This document shows, one piece after another, positions 46,929 to 55,775 of a DNA stretch of 64,000 bases. Where the stretch lies: assembly GCA_016178785.1 (NCBI GenBank), contig JACOSO010000023.1:1-64000 (forward strand), given 5' to 3'. Numbering within the stretch: position 1 is the stretch's first letter; every line of letters begins with the position of its first letter. Made by a program: the position numbers and the translations under genes. The DNA is from Bacteroidota bacterium. GTDB lineage: Bacteria; Bacteroidota; Bacteroidia; Cytophagales; Cyclobacteriaceae. A model generated the notes under the pieces. That model made no database searches. It was not told where the DNA came from and saw nothing but the letters and a program-made list of their open reading frames with translations.

Positions 46929-47957
46929 TTACGGGTTTTGCATTTTTCTGAAGGCAGTTGGGGTCGTGTTTTTCTGCTCCTTAAAAGCTTTGTTGAACGG
47001 GCCGATTGATTGATACCCAAGAGAATATGCTATTTCAAGAATAGTCTTTTGATTCTGTGAGCTATCTGAAAGGATTTCACTGGCTTCAGTGACTCTATAT
47101 TTATTGAGAAAATCATTGAAATTTTTAAAGCCAAGTTGGCCGTTGATTAACCGTCTGAGCTTGTACTCTTGTGCCTCCATTATGTCGGCCAGTTCCTTTA
47201 TCGTGAGTCCTTCCCTTCGATATACTTTTTGCTCATCAAGTAACGTCATCAATTTATTTTCCAGGATTGGATCTTGTGAATTTACTGGCTTTGGCTTGGG
47301 AATCTCGCGAAAGAAAAAACCCGGCTGTATATTAAAATTGCCAAGGAGGAAATAGATGGATAACCCGAGGATGGAAGCTCTTTGCAAAGTCTGAAGAATA
47401 ATTCCTGCTTGGTGAGTAACCGAAGTGGCTTCCACAATCAAAGTGACACCGATTAACGCTGCCGTTATTACAATAAAGATGTTTCTGAAACGAACTCTGG
47501 ATTCAATTAAATCACCTTGTCTTGTCTTCAACGCTGCATAAAGTCCTGCCAACACAAATACGATTGAAATGATTTGTGCAAGAATGCAGAATACTTCAAC
47601 CACCGGATTGGTGGAACTCAGTTTGCCATTGAGGTAGAGATTAAAGTGAAGACCGATTTGCAACACGAACCATAATACGATGGAAGGAGAAGGTTTAAAA
47701 TGGTCATCGAAGATGGCTTTTGCCAAAAGCCAGAACAAAACGGGAGTGGTTATCGCTCCCGTTATTACAATATAATGTAGAACACAGGATTCCCTCACCA
47801 GCTTTGTTTCAACAATGAGATAAAAGACAATCGATAATGTGAATCCTATCCCCACCCATACATGCATTCCTTGACGGAAATAACGGAGCATCACCAGACA
47901 GGTGAATAACAGCAAGGTAATTGATGCAATACGAAAAATTTCATTGATCAGCGTCAT
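46929..47957 (-). CDS. Membrane-anchored AraC-family regulator
   Basis: 342 residues. The first ~215 residues hold six or seven hydrophobic helices. The C-terminal ~100 residues are an AraC DNA-binding domain (LTIKELADIMEAQEYKLRRLINGQLGFKNFNDFLNKYRV and ILEIAYSLGYQSIGPFNKAFKE, with both helix-turn-helix units). Such proteins sense a signal in or at the membrane and activate neighbouring genes. It is divergent from the sulfur operon and upstream of the desaturase fusion gene, which it may control. Confidence 0.88.
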   Translation of the reverse strand: MTLINEIFRIASITLLLFTCLVMLRYFRQGMHVWVGIGFTLSIVFYLIVETKLVRESCVLHYIVITGAITTPVLFWLLAKAIFDDHFKPSPSIVLWFVLQIGLHFNLYLNGKLSSTNPVVEVFCILAQIISIVFVLAGLYAALKTRQGDLIESRVRFRNIFIVITAALIGVTLIVEATSVTHQAGIILQTLQRASILGLSIYFLLGNFNIQPGFFFREIPKPKPVNSQDPILENKLMTLLDEQKVYRREGLTIKELADIMEAQEYKLRRLINGQLGFKNFNDFLNKYRVTEASEILSDSSQNQKTILEIAYSLGYQSIGPFNKAFKEQKNTTPTAFRKMQNP

Positions 47958-48004
47958 GAGAATAAGCGAATACTGCCTAAAAATAGCCTTTTTATAGATG
48001 ACTG

Positions 48005-48034
48005 AAACTATTCAATAAATTTATTGAATAGTTT
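48005..48034. promoter_or_regulatory. Perfect 30-bp palindrome, putative ArsR-type operator
   Basis: The half-site AAACTATTCAATAAA is followed directly by its exact reverse complement. It lies 46 bases before the ArsR-rhodanese start. A TTG inside it (48024-48026) is 20 bases upstream of TTCCTTTG (48047-48054), a one-mismatch minus-7 box, so a bound protein would cover the minus-33 region. ArsR-family repressors bind such AT-rich dyads. It also lies 47 bases upstream of the divergent AraC gene. Confidence 0.7.
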
Positions 48035-48080
48035 GAACTATCCTGCTTCCTTTGTTGTCTTAAGCGCATAACGCAAAACC

Positions 48081-48749
48081 ATGGACAAAAGAGAATTCAA
48101 GGATAAAGTATATGAAGAACTGGCTAAGATTACCAAGTCAATGGCCAACCCGCACCGGTTGGAGATTATTGAACTTCTTGCACAAGGCGATTTTTCAGTA
48201 GAGCAGATAGCTGAGCATACCAATCTTCCTGTTGCAAATGCATCCCAACATTTACAAGTATTAAAGGTGGCTCAGCTCGTTGACATCAATCGACAGGGTA
48301 ATTTCATCTACTACAGACTTGCGAACAGTAATGTTTTCAAAGCATGGAAAGCCTTACGCGAATTGGGAGTTGAGCGTATCGCCACGATAGAAAAACTGGT
48401 CAAAGACTTCAGGCAGTCCAAATTCAAATTTGAATCTGTTACCATCGAAGAGCTTTTGCAAAAACTAGAATCAGGCAAAGTCACTATTCTGGATGTTCGG
48501 CCTCAAACCGAATTTAATAAAGGTCATATCGCCAACGCTATTTCTATTCCTATCGATGAATTGAAAGAGCGCATGAAGGAATTACCTAAGCGAACTGAAA
48601 TTATAGCTTACTGTCGCGGACCGTTTTGTGTTTATGCAGACGAGGCGGTAGCTATTTTAAACAAAGCAGGCTACAAAGCAACTCGTCTAGAGGAAGGGTT
48701 CCCTGACTGGCAAATACAAGAACTACCTGTTGAAGTTTCACTGAATTAA
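48081..48749 (+). CDS. ArsR-family regulator fused to a rhodanese domain
   Basis: 222 residues. Residues 10-100 are a winged helix (SMANPHRLEIIELLAQGDFSV, LPVANASQHLQVLKVAQLV). Residues 115-215 are a rhodanese domain with the active loop AYCRGPFCVYADEAV (C178, C183). The winged helix has no cysteine, so these two cysteines are the only thiols and the natural place to sense persulfide. First gene of the sulfane-sulfur operon, with a perfect palindrome upstream. Probably an autoregulated repressor released by reactive sulfur (inference). Confidence 0.87.
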   Translation: MDKREFKDKVYEELAKITKSMANPHRLEIIELLAQGDFSVEQIAEHTNLPVANASQHLQVLKVAQLVDINRQGNFIYYRLANSNVFKAWKALRELGVERIATIEKLVKDFRQSKFKFESVTIEELLQKLESGKVTILDVRPQTEFNKGHIANAISIPIDELKERMKELPKRTEIIAYCRGPFCVYADEAVAILNKAGYKATRLEEGFPDWQIQELPVEVSLN

Positions 48750-48762
48750 AAAAACCACAACC

Positions 48763-49872
48763 ATGATAACCGAAGATATAAAGATTGACGTGAGCACGTT
48801 GGCAAACTGGCTCAGTGAAAAAAGGCCTGTAACTATTATTGATGTAAGGCCAAAATCAGAACGCGAAGAATGGTCAATTCCGGGAAGCATTCATGCAGAT
48901 GTTTATGATCGACTGAAAGTAAATGATCCAAACGCGCTTGATGATTTGAAGTTGGATGCACAGTTGCCTGTTGTGACAGTTTGCGCAGCCGGAAAGACGA
49001 GTTTGAAAGCAGCAGAGATACTGAAACAAAAAGGATTTGATGTTTACTCACTCGATGGAGGAATGAAAGCCTGGAACTTTGCATGGAATAGTGCAGCGAC
49101 TACAATTCATAATGTGAAGATCATTCAGGTAAGACGCTCCGCTAAGGGTTGTCTTTCTTACATGGTAGGATCAGATGACGAAGCAATTGTTATTGATGCT
49201 TCCCTCGATCCACAAGTATATCTTGATTTAGCAAAAGCAAATGGTTGGTCTATCAAGTATGTAACGGATACACACGTCCATGCAGATTACTTGTCCCGAA
49301 CAAGAGAACTAGCAAAAGCAAGTTTAGCAAAACACATTTTGATTGATCAAGCGAAAGTCGAATACTCGTTTACGCCAATTAAGAATGGTGAACAGATAAA
49401 ATTCGGAAGAGCAACGCTTGAAGTAATTCACACTCCCGGTCACACAATGGAAAGCACAACTTTCCGATTAGGTGACGATGCTTTGTTTACAGGCGATACT
49501 TTATTTACTGACGGTGTTGGACGACCTGATCTGAAAGCCGACCTGGATGAGGCAACCAAAAGATCAAAGTTGCTTTATCATTCACTCAACCAACTGTTGA
49601 ACATGAATCCTAACATGTGGGTGTTCCCCGCACATCTTTCCAAGGCTGTTCCATTTGATAACAATCTTGTTGCTGAAACTATCAAAGCCCTGAAGGGCAA
49701 ACTTGAGTTGCTGAAACTCAATGAGGATGAGTTCGTGAATTACACATTATCACGCATTCCACCTACGCCTCCTAATTATTTGACAATTGCAACGCTGAAC
49801 AAACAAGGTTCTTATGAAGGATATACTCCGGCAGAATTAGAAGCAGGAGCCAATCGTTGTGCCATTGGATAA
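48763..49872 (+). CDS. Rhodanese-metallo-beta-lactamase fusion (persulfide dioxygenase-like)
   Basis: 369 residues. The N-terminal rhodanese has active Cys C74 in TVCAAGKTS. The MBL domain (about 115-345) has metal motif TDTHVHADY (H171, H173, D175) and later HTPGHTMEST and FTGDTLFTDGVGRPDL. ETHE1/CstB-type persulfide dioxygenases share these motifs and oxidise persulfide to sulfite with a single iron. The rhodanese half could then move sulfur to or from thiosulfate. The DY in place of DH fits a mononuclear site. Confidence 0.87.
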   Translation: MITEDIKIDVSTLANWLSEKRPVTIIDVRPKSEREEWSIPGSIHADVYDRLKVNDPNALDDLKLDAQLPVVTVCAAGKTSLKAAEILKQKGFDVYSLDGGMKAWNFAWNSAATTIHNVKIIQVRRSAKGCLSYMVGSDDEAIVIDASLDPQVYLDLAKANGWSIKYVTDTHVHADYLSRTRELAKASLAKHILIDQAKVEYSFTPIKNGEQIKFGRATLEVIHTPGHTMESTTFRLGDDALFTGDTLFTDGVGRPDLKADLDEATKRSKLLYHSLNQLLNMNPNMWVFPAHLSKAVPFDNNLVAETIKALKGKLELLKLNEDEFVNYTLSRIPPTPPNYLTIATLNKQGSYEGYTPAELEAGANRCAIG

Positions 49873-49891
49873 AAAATTAAAAAGCATCAAA

Positions 49892-50710
49892 ATGAACGTT
49901 GCAACTTCACCACTAAGATTTTCGGGATCTGTTCCTGCCAACTATGACAAATATCAAGGGCCACTATTCTTTGAGCCTTATGCAATTGATGTCGCGGGTC
50001 GCATCGATTCAGCCTCAGTAAAAGTTGCATTGGAGATAGCGAGCGGAACTGGCCGAGTAACGCGTCAGTTGAGAAAGGTTTTGCCGGCCACTTCAAAACT
50101 AATCGCAACGGACTTAAGTCCAGACATGCTTGCGGTAGCGAAAGAAAACTTGTCCTCAGAAAATATCGAATGGCAAATTGCTGATGCACAACAATTGTCC
50201 TTTGCCGACAACAGTATTGACCTGGTGGTTTGCTGTTTCGGGTACATGTTCGTTCCAGATAAAGTGAAAGCTTTTTCAGAGGCCCTTCGCGTGCTTCGAC
50301 CTGGAGGAACATTTTTGTTTGCCACATGGGACAAGCTCGAACTCAATGGAGCTTCACACGTCCAGCGAACCATCATCAAGGAATACTTGGGTGACGGCCT
50401 AAAGGAATTGTACAACCTTCCTTTTTCTATGAACGATCCTGAAGTGATAAAGGATCAACTTCAGCAGGCAGGGTTTAGCAGAATCAAGATTGAAGTTGTC
50501 GAAAAGCAGTCGGTTTCTGAGTCGGCTAAGGAAACTGCCTATGGATTAGTGATTGGAGGAACACTCTACAGTGAAATCATCAACCGCGACCCGAAATGGA
50601 TAGACGAAATCGTTCTGCGTGTTCAGAAAGAGCTTACTCAAAAGTATGGTGCATCACCAATGTCTGCACCGATGAGAGCCTTGATTTGCGAAGCCTCAAA
50701 ACACAGATGA
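49892..50710 (+). CDS. Class I SAM-dependent methyltransferase
   Basis: 272 residues from the ATG at 49892. A GTG/ATG-like start at 49859 would overlap the previous gene. SAM motif I is ALEIASGTGRVTRQL, then ATDLSPDMLAVAKENL and the Methyltransf_11 pattern FADNSIDLVVCCFGYMFVPD. The substrate is unknown. In this operon a thiol or sulfide methylation role is possible but not shown. Confidence 0.83.
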   Translation: MNVATSPLRFSGSVPANYDKYQGPLFFEPYAIDVAGRIDSASVKVALEIASGTGRVTRQLRKVLPATSKLIATDLSPDMLAVAKENLSSENIEWQIADAQQLSFADNSIDLVVCCFGYMFVPDKVKAFSEALRVLRPGGTFLFATWDKLELNGASHVQRTIIKEYLGDGLKELYNLPFSMNDPEVIKDQLQQAGFSRIKIEVVEKQSVSESAKETAYGLVIGGTLYSEIINRDPKWIDEIVLRVQKELTQKYGASPMSAPMRALICEASKHR

Positions 50711-50753
50711 AATAAAATACACTCAACAATTATCAACTAAGAAACAACGAAGT

Positions 50754-52208
50754 ATGAAACGGAGAAATTTTATCGGCAACTTGGCAGGGCTAGGCATTGC
50801 AACGCTGGCTGGAAATTTCAGGGTTATAGGACAAGCTCTTCCTGAATCGTCAAACTATACGATAGAGCAATTTGAGAACAAGGGTTTAGCGCATTTTTCC
50901 TACGCTGTAATGGTGGAGGATAAGGTAATCATCATCGACCCTCAACGAAATCCGCAAGCTTATTATGACTTCGCGGAAAAACATAATGCTAAAATTGTGG
51001 GCGTCATAGAAACTCACCCTCATGCCGATTTCGTCAGCTCTCACCTTGAAATACACAATGCGCTGAACGTTCCTATTTATAGTAGCGGCTTAACAAAATC
51101 AGATTATCCCTTAACAGCTTTTGATGAAGGAAATATCATCAAGTTATCAGACAAGGTAGGGCTTAGATCAGTATACACACCTGGGCATGCTCCCGATCAT
51201 ATTGCAGCTGTTTTGTATGAAGATGGAAAAGACAAGGTGGTTTTCAGCGGAGACTCACTTTTTCTTGGCGATGTGGGGCGACCCGATTTGCTGGACTATT
51301 CAAAAGAAAGCGACAAGCAACGAAAATATTTGGCGGCATTGATGTACGACACTATTCACTTCAAATTTGCCGCGCTTAATGATGATGTTATTGTTTATCC
51401 CTCGCACGGAGCCGGTTCTCTTTGCGGCAAGTCAATTCGAAAAGCAGCGAGTTCAACCATAGGGTACGAGAGGCAATTCAACTATGCATTTGAAAAACGA
51501 ACAAAGGATGAGTTCGTTAGTTTGCTGCTGAGTGATCAGCCTTATATACCTAAATACTTTGCGTATGATGTTCACCTCAATCATTTGGGAGCTCCAGAGT
51601 TAAAAGCAAACATCGCCAAGATTAAGTACCTACCTAAAAATTACCAGCCTGAATCTGGCGCCCTGATTGTTGACACCAGACCAGAAAAATTATTCAAAGC
51701 ATCGTACTTGCCGAATGCGATTAACATTCAGGTTGCTGGTCCTTTTGAAACTTGGTTAGGTAGCCTGATCGCGCCTGAGTCAAAATTTTATTTGATAGCA
51801 AGTGATGAAGAAGGATTGAAAACAACAATTAAAAAGGCGGCATCAATTGGTTATGAATCAAATATACGAGGAGCGTTTTTGTATGACGGCTCCAATGGAA
51901 AACAAATGAAGGTTTTTGAAAATAGCTCATTCGTGCCCGAAGAAAACAAATACACTTTCATTGATGTGCGAAGTGCGCGCGAGGTGAGTCATCAGCCCGT
52001 ATTTAAGAACAGCTTAAATATTCCTTTGGACGAGTTAACGGAACGCTTGAAAGAAATACCAAAAGATAAACCATTGCTTATCTATTGTGGTTCCGGTTAT
52101 CGTTCGGCAACAGCCAGCTCTATTTTACAGAAGGATTTTCCAGCACTACAAGTGTATGACTTGGGTTCTTCCGTTACCAAATACATTACCGCAGCACCTT
52201 CCAAATAA
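50754..52208 (+). CDS. Exported MBL-fold protein with two rhodanese domains
   Basis: 484 residues. The N-terminus KRRNFIGNLAGLGIATLAG is a twin-arginine-type signal. The MBL domain (about 35-265) carries ETHPHADFVSSH (H88, H90, D92) and FSGDSLFLGDVGRPD. Two rhodanese domains follow. The first (about 280-385) lacks an active cysteine (FYLIASDEEG). The second (about 390-480) has it in LLIYCGSGYRSAT. It looks like a periplasmic persulfide dioxygenase/sulfurtransferase, complementary to the cytosolic fusion encoded two genes upstream. Confidence 0.86.
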   Translation: MKRRNFIGNLAGLGIATLAGNFRVIGQALPESSNYTIEQFENKGLAHFSYAVMVEDKVIIIDPQRNPQAYYDFAEKHNAKIVGVIETHPHADFVSSHLEIHNALNVPIYSSGLTKSDYPLTAFDEGNIIKLSDKVGLRSVYTPGHAPDHIAAVLYEDGKDKVVFSGDSLFLGDVGRPDLLDYSKESDKQRKYLAALMYDTIHFKFAALNDDVIVYPSHGAGSLCGKSIRKAASSTIGYERQFNYAFEKRTKDEFVSLLLSDQPYIPKYFAYDVHLNHLGAPELKANIAKIKYLPKNYQPESGALIVDTRPEKLFKASYLPNAINIQVAGPFETWLGSLIAPESKFYLIASDEEGLKTTIKKAASIGYESNIRGAFLYDGSNGKQMKVFENSSFVPEENKYTFIDVRSAREVSHQPVFKNSLNIPLDELTERLKEIPKDKPLLIYCGSGYRSATASSILQKDFPALQVYDLGSSVTKYITAAPSK

Positions 52209-52216
52209 TAGCAGAC

Positions 52217-53467
52217 ATGGAACAAGGATCAATACGGCTCGGCTTAAAACAAAACTGGAAGCAATTCACTTTGCTTGTAATAGTCAATGCGTTTGTTGGC
52301 GGTATGATTGGTCTGGAACGAACCATCATTCCACAGATAGCAGAAGCTGATTTTGGTATGGCTGCCAAAACAGCGATTCTTTCCTTCATTGTAGTCTTTG
52401 GCATAATAAAAGCAATTACCAATTATTACACTGGCACATTAGCTAGTCGTTTTGGAAGAAAGAACTTGTTAGTTACTGGTTGGCTGTTCGCGCTTCCTGT
52501 GCCAATACTTCTTATTTATGCTCCAAATTGGAATTGGATTATTGCAGCTAACATTTTACTTGGTATCAATCAAGGCCTTACGTGGTCGAGCACAGTAGTG
52601 ATGAAGATGGATTTAGTTGGAGAAAAAGATCGTGGCTTTGCAATGGGACTCAATGAATTTGCCGGATACATCGCGTTGGCGGCTATTGCTTTTTTAACCG
52701 GTTGGATTGCCAGTAACTATGGATTGCGCCCTTATCCATTTTATATAGGAATTGGCTTAAGTGTAATTGGCTTGCTGTCGAGTTGGTTGTTCGTTAAGGA
52801 CACACATCATCATGTAAAACTCGAAGCAACGTCAAGCAATATTCCGAAACTTAAGAACTTATTTTGGGAGACCACGTGGCATCACAAAAATCTTGGATCA
52901 ATCACACAAGCCGGACTTGTTAATAATCTTAATGACGGAATGGTGTGGGGCTTGTTTCCATTGTTACTTTTGTCGAAAGGTTTTAATCTTCATGAAACAG
53001 GAATTATCGTGGCTACTTACCCAGCAGTGTGGGGACTAGGACAACTTTACACAGGAAAATTGGCTGACAAATACTGCAAGAAGACATTACTCTTTATTGG
53101 AATGTTCATGCAAGGAATTGCATTACTCGGAATGGTCAGCGCAAATTCTTTTGGGTGGTTCATCATTTTGTCTTCCTTGCTCGGTATTGGAACAGCCATT
53201 GTCTATCCAACTTTCCTTGCAGCGATCTCAGATTACACGCATCCCGATCAACGTCCTAAAAGTATTGGCATATTCAGGTTGTGGAGAGACCTCGGTTATG
53301 CAATTGGCGCGATTCTCACTGGTTTGATTGCAGATCGTTTAGGCTTAACAGCACCGATCGCGGCCATAGGAGTGTTGACAATTATTTCGTCCTTAATAGT
53401 TCGGTACCGAATGAGTTGCTCTCATAAAATTGTTTCAAGCCGGATTAAGCTCGAGTTATCTGTTTAA
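52217..53467 (+). CDS. MFS transporter of the sulfur operon
   Basis: 416 residues, twelve hydrophobic helices with the MFS loop TGTLASRFGRKNLLVTG between TM2 and TM3 and the pseudo-repeat GQLYTGKLADKYCKKTLLF between TM8 and TM9. Position after the persulfide genes suggests export of a sulfur oxidation product such as sulfite or thiosulfate, but the family alone does not show this. Ten bases separate it from the upstream gene. Confidence 0.85.
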   Translation: MEQGSIRLGLKQNWKQFTLLVIVNAFVGGMIGLERTIIPQIAEADFGMAAKTAILSFIVVFGIIKAITNYYTGTLASRFGRKNLLVTGWLFALPVPILLIYAPNWNWIIAANILLGINQGLTWSSTVVMKMDLVGEKDRGFAMGLNEFAGYIALAAIAFLTGWIASNYGLRPYPFYIGIGLSVIGLLSSWLFVKDTHHHVKLEATSSNIPKLKNLFWETTWHHKNLGSITQAGLVNNLNDGMVWGLFPLLLLSKGFNLHETGIIVATYPAVWGLGQLYTGKLADKYCKKTLLFIGMFMQGIALLGMVSANSFGWFIILSSLLGIGTAIVYPTFLAAISDYTHPDQRPKSIGIFRLWRDLGYAIGAILTGLIADRLGLTAPIAAIGVLTIISSLIVRYRMSCSHKIVSSRIKLELSV

Positions 53468-53513
53468 AAATATTGATTGAAAAAATTCGTGATCATATTA
53501 AACTAAAAACAAA

Positions 53514-54077
53514 ATGAAAGAGATCCTCACGAACCCATGGCCCTGGTATGTTACCGGCCCACTTATCGGGTTAATGGTTCCTTTGCTGCTCATCTTAGGA
53601 AACAAAAGCTTCGGAATTTCTGCCTCATTGCGGCACATTTGTGCAGCATGTATTCCAACAAACGCAACATATTTTCACTACGACTGGAAAAAGGAGATGT
53701 GGAACATAGCGCTTGTCGTTGGAATTATTTTTGGCGGAATTTTAGGCGGAGTGGTTTTTCAAAATTCAAGGCCTGTTGAACTCTCGGCAAAAACTGTTGC
53801 CGATTTGAACGCACTTGGAATACAAAACTTTAACGGACTTAGCCCGGTAGAAATTTTTAATTTTCAATCTCTCCTCACGGTTAAGGGTTTTGTCATAATG
53901 ATAGTGGGTGGATTTTTTGTTGGATTTGGTACACGTTATTGTGGAGGATGTACTTCTGGTCATGCGATTTCGGGAGTATCCAATTTGCAATGGCCTTCAC
54001 TGGTTGCCACGTGCTGTTTCTTTGCAAGCGGAACATTGATGTCGCTATTCATCCTTCCTTACTTAATGAAACTTTAA
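53514..54077 (+). CDS. YeeE/YedE-family half-transporter, first copy
   Basis: 187 residues with about five hydrophobic helices. Conserved cysteines are in GTRYCGGCTSGHAISG and, near the end, TCCFF. The YeeE/YedE (TsuA-like) family moves thiosulfate or other sulfur species via membrane cysteines. Full-length members are two such halves in tandem, and here the halves are separate adjacent genes four bases apart. Substrate inferred. Confidence 0.86.
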   Translation: MKEILTNPWPWYVTGPLIGLMVPLLLILGNKSFGISASLRHICAACIPTNATYFHYDWKKEMWNIALVVGIIFGGILGGVVFQNSRPVELSAKTVADLNALGIQNFNGLSPVEIFNFQSLLTVKGFVIMIVGGFFVGFGTRYCGGCTSGHAISGVSNLQWPSLVATCCFFASGTLMSLFILPYLMKL

Positions 54078-54081
54078 TGCT

Positions 54082-54492
54082 ATGAAAATTCTTAACTACT
54101 TCTTTTCCGGCTCAGCCTTTGGTTTCGTGCTCGTAAAAGCAGAAGTCATTTCATGGTTTAGAATCCAGGAGATGTTCCGCTTCCAGTCGTTTCAGATGTA
54201 TGGAGTAATCGGTTCTGCATTGTTGGTGGCAATGCTTTCAGTATTTCTAATAAATAAATTCAAAGTGAAAACCATTAGCGGAGAGGAGATCAAAATTGAA
54301 CCTAAGAAGTTCAATTGGGGATACGTCTACGGTGGAATTATTTTCGGTTTTGGTTGGGCGATGACGGGGGCTTGCCCCGGGCCCTTGTATGCATTGATGG
54401 GAAGCGGAGTGTTAGTAATCGCAGTCGTATTGTTAAGTGCAGTTCTTGGAACATATTGTTATGGCGTGTTCAAAGAACGTCTTCCACATTAA
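54082..54492 (+). CDS. YeeE/YedE-family half-transporter, second copy (DUF6691)
   Basis: 136 residues, four hydrophobic helices, with the family signature GFGWAMTGACPGPLYALMGSG holding a membrane cysteine. Partner of the preceding 187-residue half. The pair probably works as one sulfur channel. Confidence 0.86.
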   Translation: MKILNYFFSGSAFGFVLVKAEVISWFRIQEMFRFQSFQMYGVIGSALLVAMLSVFLINKFKVKTISGEEIKIEPKKFNWGYVYGGIIFGFGWAMTGACPGPLYALMGSGVLVIAVVLLSAVLGTYCYGVFKERLPH

Positions 54493-54519
54493 CTTGATAA
54501 TTAACAAAAAGCAAATACC

Positions 54520-55080
54520 ATGAAAACAATCGTCAGGTTCATCTTTTTCGGTGTGGTCTTCTTCCGATTAACATTTCTGAATGCCCAATCGGACCAGCCC
54601 ATGATAGGCCAAGTTGCTCCTTCTTTTACGCTTAAAGGGCTTGATGGAAAAACATATTCCCTTGAACAATTCAGAGGCAAGTATGTGGTGATCCATTTAG
54701 CGGCAACATGGTGTCCATTTTGTAATGCCGAAGCGCCTCACCTTGAGCAGCTTTACAAGGATTATCAGCAAAAAGGCGTTCAAGTATTTATTATCGATGT
54801 TAAAGAAGGCAAAGAGTTGGTCGCAAAATCATCACAGAAATTCAATTTTTCTTTTCCAGTCCTGCTAGATGAGGATGGTGCCATCTCAACTAAGTATGCT
54901 CCTGCAAATGTGCAACCCGATCTGGCAAGGGATGAAGTCCCTTTGGCTTCTAATCTTATTATCGATAAAGAGGGAAATATTCGTTTTTATTCCTTACTCA
55001 ATACAACCACTTTTGATGCTAAGCTTCTGAAAGTGAAACAAAAACTAGATGAATTATTAAGCATTTCTGAAACGAAATAA
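54520..55080 (+). CDS. TlpA/ResA-like periplasmic thioredoxin
   Basis: 186 residues: signal peptide (to about residue 23, LNAQS), then a thioredoxin-fold redoxin domain with the active site TWCPFCNAE (C65, C68) and the LKGLDGKTYSLEQFRGKYVVIHL strand of the AhpC/TSA-redoxin group. Probably reduces periplasmic disulfides or persulfides. Two bases from the DsbD alpha-like gene. Confidence 0.86.
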   Translation: MKTIVRFIFFGVVFFRLTFLNAQSDQPMIGQVAPSFTLKGLDGKTYSLEQFRGKYVVIHLAATWCPFCNAEAPHLEQLYKDYQQKGVQVFIIDVKEGKELVAKSSQKFNFSFPVLLDEDGAISTKYAPANVQPDLARDEVPLASNLIIDKEGNIRFYSLLNTTTFDAKLLKVKQKLDELLSISETK

Positions 55081-55082
55081 CG

Positions 55083-55550
55083 ATGATTAGTCGGTTGTTC
55101 GTCATCTCGTTTACTTACTTGTATGGAGCCAATATGTTTCAGACCCCGGCTATTGTAACTGTAAACGTTAACGAATCCATTGTTTACGTTAATGTAAGTT
55201 CTGTGATTGAGGTAGCGGTGAACGTAAGAGAAGGTTATCATATCCAGGCTAATAAAGTGAGTGACGAATCGTTGATGCCAACTACACTTGAAGTCAATAA
55301 CACGGAATTTATAACTATTAATAAAATAGAATTTCCACCAAGCAAAAAATTCAAATTAGAAGGCACAGATAATTTTCTAGAAGTGTATGACGAGAAATTC
55401 CTGATCAAACTTTTTCATACTCCTGGCGCAAAAACAGGAAATTACATTTTAAGAGCAAAGCTTAAGTATCAGGCTTGCGATTCTAAGAGTTGCCTTTTCC
55501 CAAGAGTCATTAATTTTTCGATACCTGTAGAAATAGAGCCCAAAAAATAA
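55083..55550 (+). CDS. DsbD alpha-domain-like protein
   Basis: 155 residues. The only recognisable unit is the N-terminal DsbD immunoglobulin-like domain, with two cysteines in YQACDSKSCLFP (C132, C137). The membrane part and C-terminal thioredoxin of full DsbD are absent. The N-terminal hydrophobic part is a weak signal or anchor. It would exchange electrons with the TlpA-like protein just before it. Confidence 0.75.
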   Translation: MISRLFVISFTYLYGANMFQTPAIVTVNVNESIVYVNVSSVIEVAVNVREGYHIQANKVSDESLMPTTLEVNNTEFITINKIEFPPSKKFKLEGTDNFLEVYDEKFLIKLFHTPGAKTGNYILRAKLKYQACDSKSCLFPRVINFSIPVEIEPKK

Positions 55551-55775
55551 TAGATACCCAAGCGGAACAAATAAGAGAATAAAATAAAGGGAAACATGGA
55601 ACAAATTTTCTTCCGGAGGAGAAAGCGATACAAGAGAGCCCCGGGTTAACGATCGCAACCATTGAAAAGTAATTATTACCCGATCTTTCTGAAGGTATGC
55701 TTGAGGTAGCAAGTGAACAATAGTTAAGACCTACATTTAAATAGACCTGCCTCATTTAAGACTGTTCCTAAAGCG

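Noticed and set aside
48763-52208. MBL-fold proteins as beta-lactamases
   Set aside because: Rhodanese fusions, ETHE1-like motifs with D-Y or D-F instead of D-H, and the sulfur operon point to persulfide dioxygenases.
55551-55775. Remnant of the rest of DsbD after the alpha-like gene
   Set aside because: I see no recognisable membrane or thioredoxin coding remnant in this 225-bp gap.
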